From Lacinutrix sp. Bg11-31 (GTDB taxonomy: Bacteria; Bacteroidota; Bacteroidia; Flavobacteriales; Flavobacteriaceae), in the NCBI RefSeq assembly GCF_002831665.1, contig NZ_CP025118.1, positions 248,001 through 312,000 on the forward strand: a stretch of DNA of 64,000 bases, written 5' to 3'. Position numbers and translations under genes: made by a program. Below are positions 45,835-52,843 of this stretch, piece by piece. The notes beneath the pieces were generated by a model. That model ran no database searches, was not told where the DNA came from, and worked only from the letters and a program-made list of their open reading frames with translations. How positions within the stretch are numbered: position 1 is the first letter of the stretch; the number at the start of each line of letters is the position of its first letter.

Positions 45835-46812
45835 ATGATATTTAAAAAACGCTATCCAATTAAGTTTCAACCCATTTTTAAAGAAAAAATTTGGGGAGGA
45901 AATAAATTAAAATCAGTTTTAGGTAAAAAAACCAGTATTGAGACTCTTGGAGAGAGCTGGGAAATTAGCGATGTTGATGATGATGTCTCAATTGTAGCTA
46001 ACGGAGACTTTAAAGGGCAATCACTTCAAAGTCTTTTAAAAGAATATAAATCAGATTTTATAGGAATTAAAAATTACCAGACCTTTGGTAATAAATTTCC
46101 ACTGTTAATTAAGTTTATAGATGCAAAAGAAGACTTATCTATACAATTACACCCTAATAACGAATTAGCTGCAAAACGACATAATTCTTTTGGTAAAACT
46201 GAAATGTGGTACGTTATGCAAGCAGATATAGATGCTAACTTAATAGTTGGTTTTAATGAAGAGATGACTTCAAAAAAATATTTGAAGCATTTAAGCAGCA
46301 AAACTCTTCCAGATATATTAAATTTCGATAAAGTAAAATCTGGAGACGCCTATTTTATAGATGTTGGTCGTATACACGCTATTGGAGCAGGTGTAATGCT
46401 TGCCGAAATACAACAAACCAGCGATATCACTTATCGCGTTTACGATTGGGATAGAGTAGGTGTCAATGGGAATTCTCGCGACTTACATAACGATTTAGCA
46501 ATCGATGCTATTAATTTTAATATGAAAGACGATTTTAGAATTAGTTATTCTAAAATAGAGAACAAAACAAACAAGCTGGTAACTTGTACGTACTTTACAG
46601 TAAATTACCTGTCTATTCAATTTGAAAAACTTAGTAAAAAGAACACGTTCGATTCTTTTATTATTTATATATGTGTTGAAGGTGAAGCAACAATAGAAGT
46701 AGAAGGTTTTATTGAAACAATTAAAAAAGGTGAAACAATATTAATGCCTGCTGCAATTTCATCTTTTCAAATTAATGCTGAATCAGCAGAACTATTAGAA
46801 GTTTATATTTAA
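45835..46812 (+). CDS. manA: Mannose-6-phosphate isomerase, class I
   Basis: The 325-residue cupin enzyme interconverts mannose-6-phosphate and fructose-6-phosphate. It has the N-terminal KIWGGNKLK, the zinc-binding SIQLHPNNELA (Gln and His) and KTEMWYV (Glu), and the HAIGAGVMLAEIQQTSDITYRVYDWDR block with the third His and active-site Arg. It is the short Bacillus-like form. The ATG begins 2 bases after the queD stop. Product mannose phosphates feed surface polysaccharide. Confidence 0.93.
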   Translation: MIFKKRYPIKFQPIFKEKIWGGNKLKSVLGKKTSIETLGESWEISDVDDDVSIVANGDFKGQSLQSLLKEYKSDFIGIKNYQTFGNKFPLLIKFIDAKEDLSIQLHPNNELAAKRHNSFGKTEMWYVMQADIDANLIVGFNEEMTSKKYLKHLSSKTLPDILNFDKVKSGDAYFIDVGRIHAIGAGVMLAEIQQTSDITYRVYDWDRVGVNGNSRDLHNDLAIDAINFNMKDDFRISYSKIENKTNKLVTCTYFTVNYLSIQFEKLSKKNTFDSFIIYICVEGEATIEVEGFIETIKKGETILMPAAISSFQINAESAELLEVYI

Positions 46813-46868
46813 TTTATTTTAAATAAAACAGTTCATTCTTTTCAATCATTTATTCCAAATTAATTCTT

Positions 46869-46876
46869 TACTTTTG
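46869..46876 (+). promoter_or_regulatory. -7 promoter element upstream of the 46899 gene
   Basis: TACTTTTG followed by CA fits TAnnTTTG and lies 22 bases before the ATG at 46899. Confidence 0.5.
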
Positions 46877-46898
46877 CATCTTAAATAAATTTAATATT

Positions 46899-47165
46899 AT
46901 GGCAAATAAAAGAGACCTAAAAAAAGACCTTAATTATGTCTTAGGAGACATTATTGAAGCAGTTTACGTTTGGGAATATACAAACTCTAACAAGGACACT
47001 AAACAAAGTGAAGCAGTTATTGATGATGCAATCAAGGTTTTCGATGATTTAATTGTAAGAGTTAATGCAAAAAATGTAGAAAATAAAAAATCACATTTTA
47101 AGTCAATTAGTTCAGACTTAGAGACTAAAGGTCTTGAATTAATAGAAAGAATAAATAAACTGTAA
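46899..47165 (+). CDS. Small helical cytosolic protein of unknown function
   Basis: The 88-residue protein (MANKRDLKKDLNYVLGDIIEA...) is charged, without signal or membrane segment, and predicted from its heptad-like pattern to be three or four helices. Similar short proteins with this N-terminus are, from memory, conserved in Flavobacteriaceae, but no function is known to me. It has its own promoter element and precedes tRNA-Thr. Confidence 0.7.
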   Translation: MANKRDLKKDLNYVLGDIIEAVYVWEYTNSNKDTKQSEAVIDDAIKVFDDLIVRVNAKNVENKKSHFKSISSDLETKGLELIERINKL

Positions 47166-47192
47166 AAAGTTTAAAAATAAATCAAAAAAAAG

Positions 47193-47223
47193 TTTGCAAA
47201 TATAGATTACAAAATTATATTTG
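47193..47223 (+). promoter_or_regulatory. Consensus Bacteroidota promoter of the second tRNA-Thr
   Basis: TTTG (47193-47196), a 19-base spacer, then TATATTTG (47216-47223) is an exact match to the TTTG-N19-TAnnTTTG promoter of the primary sigma factor in this phylum. A start near 47230 is just before the tRNA. Confidence 0.8.
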
Positions 47224-47233
47224 CACTCGTTTC

Positions 47234-47307
47234 GCCGATGTAGCTCAGCTGGCTAGAGCAGCTGATTTGTAATCAGCAGGTCGTGGGTTCGAGTCCCTCC
47301 ATCGGCT
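47234..47307 (+). tRNA. tRNA-Thr(TGT), second copy
   Basis: It is identical over all 74 bases to the tRNA at 11383-11456: acceptor GCCGATG/CATCGGC, anticodon TGT. It is a single-gene unit with its own promoter and terminator. Confidence 0.97.
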
Positions 47308-47313
47308 CTTTGT

Positions 47314-47346
47314 AAACCTCAATCATATTTATGGTTGAGGTTTTTT
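47314..47346 (+). terminator. Terminator after tRNA-Thr
   Basis: AACCTCAA (47315-47322) pairs with TTGAGGTT (47335-47342); an inner CAT/ATG extends the stem, and TTTTTT follows. Confidence 0.85.
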
Positions 47347-47425
47347 GTTTTTATAACGATATTGAAGAACTAGAAGTTTTGTTTAGCTTAGTCGAAACGA
47401 TTCGCTCTATAGACTCTTAAAAACT

Positions 47426-47453
47426 ACTAAATGTATTTGAGTATACATTTAGT
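47426..47453. repeat. 11-bp hairpin in the gap after tRNA-Thr
   Basis: ACTAAATGTAT (47426-47436) and ATACATTTAGT (47443-47453) form a perfect stem with a 6-base loop. There is no T-run. The gap 47347-47586 holds nothing else recognisable. Confidence 0.5.
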
Positions 47454-47586
47454 ATAATATAAAACTAGCAAAAACATTCAGAGAAGAATGATGTATTAAT
47501 ATAAAAGAAGATTTTAATTAATTTTGAAGTATTTATTATTGATATGAAATATAAAGGATTCTAAATTCTATTTGTTATATACGAAT

Positions 47587-48064
47587 GTTGTGGTTAGTTT
47601 TTTATTCAATTCGTTTAATATATTCATTTAATTTTGGCTGTATATACCAAATTCCAATGAAGTAATACCAAATTCCGAAAAAGAGACCAATTCCGCTTGA
47701 TTCTTGCAAATTCTCTTCTTTTTCAAATTTAATTATTGTTCGAGATGTTAAAATTATTAGTAAAAATATACAGAACATTGCGCCAAAATGAAAAGGTAAA
47801 ATAGTATCCATATTCATATTTCCAGATAATATTAAAATCCACGCACTAATCAAATATATAGTTGGATAACCAAAAAGAATATTCAGTAGTATTTTTTTAA
47901 TTCCGATATCTTTTTGGTTTTTTTTATTGAGTTCAATTCCGATTGAATACATCCATATCATATAAGGAATTCCTAATAAGGAAAGCCAAAATAATTCTTT
48001 CGGACTTTTACTTAAATATCTTTTAGTAATGTTCACTCTCAATGTTTCTCAAATTAACCACAAC
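47587..48064. repeat. 10-bp inverted repeat bracketing the 47602-48042 gene
   Basis: GTTGTGGTTA at 47587-47596 and TAACCACAAC at 48055-48064 are exact reverse complements, 15 bases (stop side) and 13 bases (start side) from the gene ends. No target duplication is visible. Confidence 0.45.
47602..48042 (-). CDS. Small multi-pass membrane protein of unknown function, flanked by inverted repeats
   Basis: This 146-residue protein is not recognised. It begins MRVNITKRYLSKSPKELFWL and has about four hydrophobic helices with basic loops (KKNQKDIGIKK), ending with a charged KLNEYIKRIE. It is flanked by GTTGTGGTTA (47587-47596) and its exact reverse complement TAACCACAAC (48055-48064), so gene and repeats form one unit of about 480 bases. 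Opposite strand to the neighbouring tRNA, no operon partner, and low similarity to known families all suggest an accessory insertion. Confidence 0.6.
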   Translation of the reverse strand: MRVNITKRYLSKSPKELFWLSLLGIPYMIWMYSIGIELNKKNQKDIGIKKILLNILFGYPTIYLISAWILILSGNMNMDTILPFHFGAMFCIFLLIILTSRTIIKFEKEENLQESSGIGLFFGIWYYFIGIWYIQPKLNEYIKRIE

Positions 48065-48208
48065 TCGTTTTATGGTATATTTTATTACCGATATCCCATA
48101 AGTAAACAAGATTAAACTAATTCTATTGTTACTATTCTCCCTCAAAAATATTTTCTTAAAATTAATATCCTCTTAGGATTTTTTTTATAACAACAGTAGA
48201 CTACTTCT

Positions 48209-48904
48209 TTATTTTTTCTCTTTAATCTTATCAATAAAGCTTTGTAATTCCTTTCCGTAGTTAGAAGCTTTAACATTACTAGTTAGTGTATCGTTTACCA
48301 TATCTAATAATTTAATGTTTGCATTATACAATTCTGTTAATGCTAAATATGGGGCAACCTCACTATCTCTATTAGTAATTGAAAAATTCGCAGTGTATAG
48401 ATACTTGCGTTTTTCAAGATTTTTATAATTTTTTTCAGTTTCACTAATTAGTGCAGTGTCCTTCTCTTTAATAGCATCGAAATTCTCTTTTATTAACTCT
48501 AAGTTTCTATCATTAAATTTTGATGCCATGCTTAAATATGTTTCAAAAACTTTCTGTTGTTTAGATCCATTAATTTTTGCATCGTAACTAAAACGTTTTC
48601 TTGAGGTATTAATTTCTGTAATACCTTTATCTGCAAAAAAGGTAATTCTATTCTCTTCGGTATCATTTTTATCAAGATACAGATAGAAAATTTCAGGACT
48701 ATCTATTTCTGTTTGTAATAGAAAATTAGAATTTCCATTCACCACCATAGAATCTACAGTTATTAAAGTCGTACTATTAGCTTTTTTTAGGTAAACAGTC
48801 CCTTTTTTTAAACCTTTAATGTTTCCTTTTACAATAAGCGTATCTGAATTGTTTCCGCAAGAAAATAGAAAACATAAACTTAATAGAATAAATAATTTTT
48901 GCAT
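48209..48904 (-). CDS. DUF4369-like lipoprotein
   Basis: The 231-residue protein has a lipoprotein signal with lipobox LFSC (MQKLFILLSLCFLFSCGNN), so Cys16 is probably acylated. The next 100 residues (VKGNIKGLKKGTVYLKK, then DSMVVNGNSNFLL) match the DUF4369 beta-sandwich, which in Bacteroidota is often found in front of thioredoxin-like domains. Here no thioredoxin CxxC domain follows; the C-terminal half is helical and charged. It lies downstream of the DUF819 gene on the same strand, 53 bases away. Confidence 0.8.
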   Translation of the reverse strand: MQKLFILLSLCFLFSCGNNSDTLIVKGNIKGLKKGTVYLKKANSTTLITVDSMVVNGNSNFLLQTEIDSPEIFYLYLDKNDTEENRITFFADKGITEINTSRKRFSYDAKINGSKQQKVFETYLSMASKFNDRNLELIKENFDAIKEKDTALISETEKNYKNLEKRKYLYTANFSITNRDSEVAPYLALTELYNANIKLLDMVNDTLTSNVKASNYGKELQSFIDKIKEKK

Positions 48905-48957
48905 GTGTAATTTTTAGTTTTTAAGTGCGTAAATATGATATAAAAAATAATTAAATA

Positions 48958-50223
48958 CTAACCAACTGCAGCTATTCTCATTAATTCGGCACAGAGTATT
49001 GCGCCATAAGTTCCCACTACATAACCAAAGACCGCTAAAAGCGCTCCTACAGTGGCTAAAGATGGATGAAAAGCTGCTGCAACTATAGGAGCAGAAGCTG
49101 CACCACCAACGTTAGCTTGGCTTCCTACTGCTAAAAAGAAATAAGGTGCTCTAATTAGTTTGGCAACTAGTATTAATAAACCTGCGTGTATTGTCATCCA
49201 AACCAAACCAATCATAATTAAGCCAGGCTGATCTAAAATCCCTCCTAAATCCATTTTCATGCCTATTGTGGCTACTAAAATGTAAATAAAAATACTTCCT
49301 ATTTTACTAGCTCCTGCACCTTCATATTTTTTTGCTTTGGTAAAAGACAGTAACACACCAATTAGAGTAGAGATAGAAATTAACCAAAAGAAACTACTTC
49401 CAAAAGAAGATAATGCACTTTTAGGATCGCTAACGGCTTCAAAATTATTCTTTAAAAAGTTAGTAATTTGTTCAGATCCAAAATGAGCAGCACCAACTGC
49501 TGTAAACGCAATCATGAGTATTACCATATAATCGTTTAGAGATGGATTTCTTACTGTCTTCTGAGCGAAATTCTCCATTTTTTGTTGAAGCGCATCAATA
49601 GCAGAGTTATCTGCTTTTAGCCATTTGTCTATCTTTTCTCTTTTGCCAATTCCTAATAATAAAATAGCCATCCAAACATTGGCTACAAATATGTCTACAA
49701 TTACCATGTTTCCGTATTTTTCCGGATTGTATTGGTATATTTCTAGCATTGCAGCTTGGTTAGCTCCTCCTCCAATCCAACTTCCTGCAAGCGTAGATAA
49801 ACCTCTCCAAACGGCATCAAAATCGGCTCCACCAACCGTTTCTGGTGAAAAAATAGATATTAATAAAATGGCTAATGGTCCACCAATAATAATACCTACA
49901 GTTCCTGTTAAAAACATTATTAGTGCTTTTGGCCCTAAATTAAAAACAGCTTTTAAATCTATGCTTAATGTAAATAGTACTAGTGATGCAGGCAAGAAGT
50001 AACGACTCGCAACAAAATATGCTTTAGAGGTTTCTGGGTCTACCCAACCAAATAAGCTAAATAACGAAGGGATAAAGTAGCACATTAATAGTGCTGGTAC
50101 AAACTTGTAAAATGTTTTCCAAAATCCTGTTTTTTTGTTTTCGGTATAGAATACAAAGCCTAAGGCTAGAAATAATAAGCCAAAAACAATAGCATCATTT
50201 GTAAACGGTAGTGTAATGTCCAT
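48958..50223 (-). CDS. DUF819 family membrane transporter-like protein
   Basis: The 421-residue protein has about eleven transmembrane helices and the DUF819 hallmarks: RYFLPASLVLFTLSIDLK, GGPLAILL, the GLSTLAGSWIGGGANQAAM loop and, in the second half, a similar SQANVGGAASAPIVAAAF loop, i.e. an inverted-repeat transporter fold with Gly/Asn-rich re-entrant loops as in sodium-dependent carriers. Substrate is unknown. Its promoter must lie at 50224 or above, next to the first of three small RNA genes, which run in the opposite direction. Confidence 0.85.
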   Translation of the reverse strand: MDITLPFTNDAIVFGLLFLALGFVFYTENKKTGFWKTFYKFVPALLMCYFIPSLFSLFGWVDPETSKAYFVASRYFLPASLVLFTLSIDLKAVFNLGPKALIMFLTGTVGIIIGGPLAILLISIFSPETVGGADFDAVWRGLSTLAGSWIGGGANQAAMLEIYQYNPEKYGNMVIVDIFVANVWMAILLLGIGKREKIDKWLKADNSAIDALQQKMENFAQKTVRNPSLNDYMVILMIAFTAVGAAHFGSEQITNFLKNNFEAVSDPKSALSSFGSSFFWLISISTLIGVLLSFTKAKKYEGAGASKIGSIFIYILVATIGMKMDLGGILDQPGLIMIGLVWMTIHAGLLILVAKLIRAPYFFLAVGSQANVGGAASAPIVAAAFHPSLATVGALLAVFGYVVGTYGAILCAELMRIAAVG

Positions 50224-50291
50224 AATTTAGTTTAATTAGTTCTCGCAAAATACCAAATTAAAACAGGATAAAAAAAAGTAAGAAATAAACT

Positions 50292-50307
50292 TTGGCACAC
50301 AATTTGA
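50292..50307 (+). promoter_or_regulatory. Sigma-54-type promoter of small RNA copy 1
   Basis: TTGGCAC with GG at 50294-50295 and TTTGAA with the -12 G at 50306 have the exact 12-base GG-to-G offset of -24/-12 promoters (consensus TGGCACG-N4-TTGCA). The C of the -12 GC is replaced by A. Confidence 0.6.
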
Positions 50308-50317
50308 AATATACAAA

Positions 50318-50432
50318 TCGAGATTACTTACAGCGACTAATTAAAAGTGTGGTTACTTTATATTAAGAGTAGGTGGTTCTTATTTTTTTGGTTGGTTAGT
50401 ATGAAAAAGCGCCCTTTTTAAGGCGCTTTTTC
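50318..50432 (+). ncRNA. Candidate sigma-54-dependent small RNA, copy 1
   Basis: About 112 bases run from the predicted start to a perfect 10-bp terminator (AAAAAGCGCC 50404-50413, GGCGCTTTTT 50422-50431). ATTACTTAC (50323-50331) can pair with GTAGGTGGT (about 50369-50377, with G-U pairs) to close a large loop that holds the shared AGTGTGGTTACTTTA. TTGGTTGGTTAG (50388-50399) lies unpaired before the terminator. There is no conserved reading frame. This is the most diverged of the three copies. Confidence 0.65.
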
Positions 50433-50450
50433 TATTGTATGTATTTAGTG

Positions 50451-50462
50451 TGAAATATTTCA
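50451..50462. promoter_or_regulatory. Palindrome TGAAATATTTCA upstream of copy 2
   Basis: A perfect 12-base palindrome lies 48 bases upstream of the -24 GG and about 72 bases upstream of the predicted start of copy 2. A similar TGAAATTTTTCA has the same offset before copy 3. Possible site for the sigma-54 activator. Confidence 0.4.
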
Positions 50463-50496
50463 TAAAATATAAGGCAAATAATACTATAAAATTAGT

Positions 50497-50512
50497 TTGG
50501 CACGTTAATTGG
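50497..50512 (+). promoter_or_regulatory. Sigma-54-type promoter of small RNA copy 2
   Basis: TTGGCACG-TTAA-TTGGA with GG at 50499-50500 and G at 50511. Start predicted at about 50523, where the conserved RNA begins. Confidence 0.65.
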
Positions 50513-50522
50513 AATATAAATA

Positions 50523-50634
50523 GTAATTACTGCAACGACTATTTTAGAGTGTGGTTACTTTAAATTAAGAGTGGTAATTACCATATTTTTGGTTGGTTAG
50601 TATGAAAAAGCGTCTTTTTAAAAGGCGCTTTTTC
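50523..50634 (+). ncRNA. Candidate sigma-54-dependent small RNA, copy 2
   Basis: It begins GTAATTACTGCAACGAC. The 5' GTAATTAC (50523-50530) pairs with GTAATTAC (about 50574-50581), closing a loop with AGAGTGTGGTTACTTTAAA. TTGGTTGGTTAG is at 50589-50600 and the terminator AAAAAGCGTC/GGCGCTTTTT at 50605-50633. It is almost identical to copy 3 through the transcribed part, much less so upstream of the promoter. Confidence 0.7.
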
Positions 50635-50682
50635 TATTCTATAAAGTTTCATTTTAATTAATTGCAGTTTATAGGCTAAATG

Positions 50683-50694
50683 TGAAATTTTTCA
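50683..50694. promoter_or_regulatory. Palindrome-like TGAAATTTTTCA upstream of copy 3
   Basis: It sits 48 bases upstream of the -24 GG of copy 3 and about 72 bases upstream of its predicted start, like the perfect palindrome before copy 2. Both are followed by TAAAAT. Candidate activator site. Confidence 0.4.
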
Positions 50695-50728
50695 TAAAAT
50701 AAGATGTCACAAATACTACAGAATTAGA

Positions 50729-50744
50729 TTGGCACGTTAATTGA
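50729..50744 (+). promoter_or_regulatory. Sigma-54-type promoter of small RNA copy 3
   Basis: TTGGCACG-TTAA-TTGAA with GG at 50731-50732 and G at 50743; only the last base of the -12 GC differs from consensus. Start predicted at about 50755. Confidence 0.68.
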
Positions 50745-50754
50745 AATATAGATA

Positions 50755-50866
50755 GTAATTACTGCAACGACTATTTTAGAGTGTGGTTACTTTAAATTAA
50801 GAGTAGTAATTACCATATTTTTGGTTGGTTAGTATGAAAAAGCGTCTTTTATAAGGCGCTTTTTCT
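50755..50866 (+). ncRNA. Candidate sigma-54-dependent small RNA, copy 3
   Basis: It begins GTAATTACTGCAACGAC, with the same closing stem as copy 2, the conserved AGAGTGTGGTTACTTTAAA loop, TTGGTTGGTTAG at 50821-50832 and the terminator AAAAAGCGTC (50837-50846)/GGCGCTTTTT (50855-50864). It is 232 bases from copy 2. Confidence 0.7.
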
Positions 50867-50884
50867 ATTGGTATAAATTGCAAT

Positions 50885-50916
50885 AAAAAAGACTCACAAT
50901 TTTGTGAGCCTTTTTT
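50885..50916. terminator. Bidirectional terminator between small RNA copy 3 and the hydrolase gene
   Basis: CTCACAA (50893-50899) pairs with TTGTGAG (50902-50908), flanked by six A and six T. It ends the minus-strand hydrolase gene and blocks plus-strand readthrough. Confidence 0.85.
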
Positions 50917-50937
50917 ATTAGATAAGAATGTTGAGAA

Positions 50938-51861
50938 TTACTTTACAAATTCAACAATAGCCTCAAGTAATTCGGGAGCTAATTTTCTAGCAGTTTCGTT
51001 ATAAGATTTAGAATTTTCTAAATTATCACCTTCTATAGGAACCAAGATATGATTCATTTTAGCAATAATTATTATTTCTGCTTTAGGAGCAGCTTCTTTT
51101 AAAAGCTTAGCTTCAGCCTCTGAAACCTGTAAATCTTTTGTGCCATTAATTATAAGTATTGGCATGTTCAATTTTTTAATTTCAACTTGAGGATTGTAAG
51201 ACATCCAATTTGCAATAAACGGTTGTACATCTATATTAAATATAGAAGCTAAAGCAGGTGGGAAATCTGAAGTTGTTTTACCTCCTTGCAAAACTTTAAA
51301 TACACGTTTGGTATCTTCTAAAAACATTGGTGCTGTTTTTTCTACTTGTTCAATAATAACCTTATCTATAGATTGTCCAGCTCCAGCTAGCGATATAAAA
51401 CCATCTGCATTGCCCTTTGCAGCTAGCATTCCAACCATACTACCTTGGCTGTGTCCAGCAATGTATATTTTGTTATAGTTTTTAGTGTCTTTAAAATAAG
51501 TGAGTACAGATTTTGCATCTACTACAAAATCATCAAACATCATGTCTTTATCTACATTTCCTTTTCTTATTTGTTTTACTATGCGCTTATCGTAACGAAA
51601 GGTTGCAATGTTTTTTGCTGAAAGACCTTGTGCTAATTTTTTAAGTGAGTTACCTTTTAGAAAGTTCTGATTTCCATCGCGATCTGTAGGTCCAGAACCA
51701 GCAATAATAATTACCAAATTTGGTTTTTCAATACCATTAGGAAGTAGGAGCGTGCCATCAATTAGTTTGTTTATGGCAATTTCTTGAGCTGTATAGTTTT
51801 TTTCTTGAGCACTACTTAAACTCCCAACAAACAATAAAACAATTAGAAACTTTATTTTCAT
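50938..51861 (-). CDS. Exported alpha/beta hydrolase
   Basis: Starting at the ATG at 51861 the protein has 307 residues with a signal peptide (MKIKFLIVLLFVGSLSSAQ); the frame continues to 51924, but that would bury the signal. The alpha/beta hydrolase core shows the oxyanion-hole region IIAGSGPTDRDGNQ, the nucleophile elbow GHSQGSM (Ser), an acidic residue in INGTKDLQV and the catalytic His in MNHILVP. It is probably a periplasmic esterase or peptidase-like hydrolase of unknown substrate. Monocistronic. Confidence 0.85.
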   Translation of the reverse strand: MKIKFLIVLLFVGSLSSAQEKNYTAQEIAINKLIDGTLLLPNGIEKPNLVIIIAGSGPTDRDGNQNFLKGNSLKKLAQGLSAKNIATFRYDKRIVKQIRKGNVDKDMMFDDFVVDAKSVLTYFKDTKNYNKIYIAGHSQGSMVGMLAAKGNADGFISLAGAGQSIDKVIIEQVEKTAPMFLEDTKRVFKVLQGGKTTSDFPPALASIFNIDVQPFIANWMSYNPQVEIKKLNMPILIINGTKDLQVSEAEAKLLKEAAPKAEIIIIAKMNHILVPIEGDNLENSKSYNETARKLAPELLEAIVEFVK

Positions 51862-51977
51862 GATATATAGATTTAGACTTATTGTATTACAAAATGAATG
51901 CCATTTGTAATTTCTATAAAGCAAATTTACTGTTTAATATTTAACGAAAATAGTTTTTCACTCTTTATAGAGGTGTG

Positions 51978-52038
51978 TATTTCGTCGATTTTATGACTTA
52001 TTTCGTCGTTAAATGTTAAAATTTAACGTATTTCATCG
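51978..52038. promoter_or_regulatory. Phased TATTTCGTCG direct repeats
   Basis: TATTTCGTCG occurs at 51978-51987 and 51999-52008, 21 bases apart, and as TATTTCATCG at 52029-52038. Two direct repeats about two helical turns apart are the layout bound by LytTR-type response regulators; the regulator is not identified. They lie upstream of the candidate transcript at 52094. Confidence 0.5.
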
Positions 52039-52079
52039 AAAAATGACGCTTTTAAACGTCCGTAAAGCAAAAACTATCC

Positions 52080-52087
52080 TACATTTG
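52080..52087 (+). promoter_or_regulatory. -7 promoter element of a candidate noncoding transcript
   Basis: TACATTTG matches TAnnTTTG exactly. No TTTG box is present upstream, as would fit an activator-dependent promoter using the TATTTCGTCG repeats. Confidence 0.5.
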
Positions 52088-52093
52088 AAATGT

Positions 52094-52234
52094 ACTAAGG
52101 GATATACTTTTTAGTCAATGGATTAATTAATTAATATTTGCACATCGCTTTAAATTGATATAGAAACCCTAAATCTAACCAAAGAATAAAACGCAAATAC
52201 AGAAAACCAAAGTTGAGGGACTTTGGTTTTTTTT
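52094..52234 (+). ncRNA. Candidate noncoding RNA of about 140 bases
   Basis: The span runs from just after the promoter element to a perfect 11-bp terminator (AAAACCAAAGT 52203-52213, ACTTTGGTTTT 52220-52230, eight T). No plus-strand gene precedes this terminator, and the ATGs inside meet stops within three codons. The terminator would also serve the alkB gene on the other strand, so a transcript is not proven. Confidence 0.4.
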
Positions 52235-52245
52235 GTGCGTTATAT

Positions 52246-52839
52246 TTAACGAATAACTCTAAAGGTTAGGTTAATTCTAGGTTTTACCTCTTTTTTAGTC
52301 TTTGCTATTTGGTGTAACCAATGGTGTTGTGTTTCGCCTTGCATTAATAATAGACTACCATTTTCTAATAATAATTTTTGATTTAAGCTCTTAACGTTTT
52401 TATGTTTTAAATTAAAGTAACGTGCTGCACCTAATGTTACAGAAGCTATAATAGGATTTTTACCTAACTCTTTTTCGTTATCTGCGTGCCAACTATTACT
52501 ATCGTTACCATCTCGATACAAATTTGCCAAACAAGTTGTAAATTTTGCATCTGTTTTTGTTTCAATTTTAGACTTTATTTTTAATAAAAGACCAGTAAAT
52601 GCTTCAGGACGCATTGTAATATTGGAATAACTGTATGGTTTGTTATTATTCCCAAAAAGTGCTGTTAACCTTGGTTGTTCATACGTTTTTCCATAGACAG
52701 TAATATTATCTTGTTTCCAATTGGTTTCATTTAGAATTGAACTGTAAAACGCATGTGCTTCAGTTTTAGAAAAGAAATTTGGAAAATAACTAATGTCTGA
52801 GTCTGGTAGATTGAGTGGTGTTTCTTCCGAATAAAACAT
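52246..52839 (-). CDS. alkB: AlkB-like 2-oxoglutarate/Fe(II) dioxygenase
   Basis: The 197-residue protein has the AlkB family motifs: YEQPRLTALFG, the iron ligands HADNEKEL (HxD) and the distal His in QHHWLHQI, and RINLTFR for 2-oxoglutarate binding. The length and the N-terminal FFSKTEAHAFYSSI resemble the short AlkB/ALKBH2-3-like form that removes alkyl groups from DNA or RNA bases oxidatively. It begins 4 bases after the DoxX-like gene, forming a two-gene unit. Confidence 0.9.
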   Translation of the reverse strand: MFYSEETPLNLPDSDISYFPNFFSKTEAHAFYSSILNETNWKQDNITVYGKTYEQPRLTALFGNNNKPYSYSNITMRPEAFTGLLLKIKSKIETKTDAKFTTCLANLYRDGNDSNSWHADNEKELGKNPIIASVTLGAARYFNLKHKNVKSLNQKLLLENGSLLLMQGETQHHWLHQIAKTKKEVKPRINLTFRVIR

Positions 52840-52843
52840 AATT

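Noticed and set aside
50401..50660. Short peptides starting MKKR in each small RNA copy
   Set aside because: The ATG lies in the terminator stem, the frames differ (6, 19 and 6 codons) and the sequence is explained by base pairing of the terminator.
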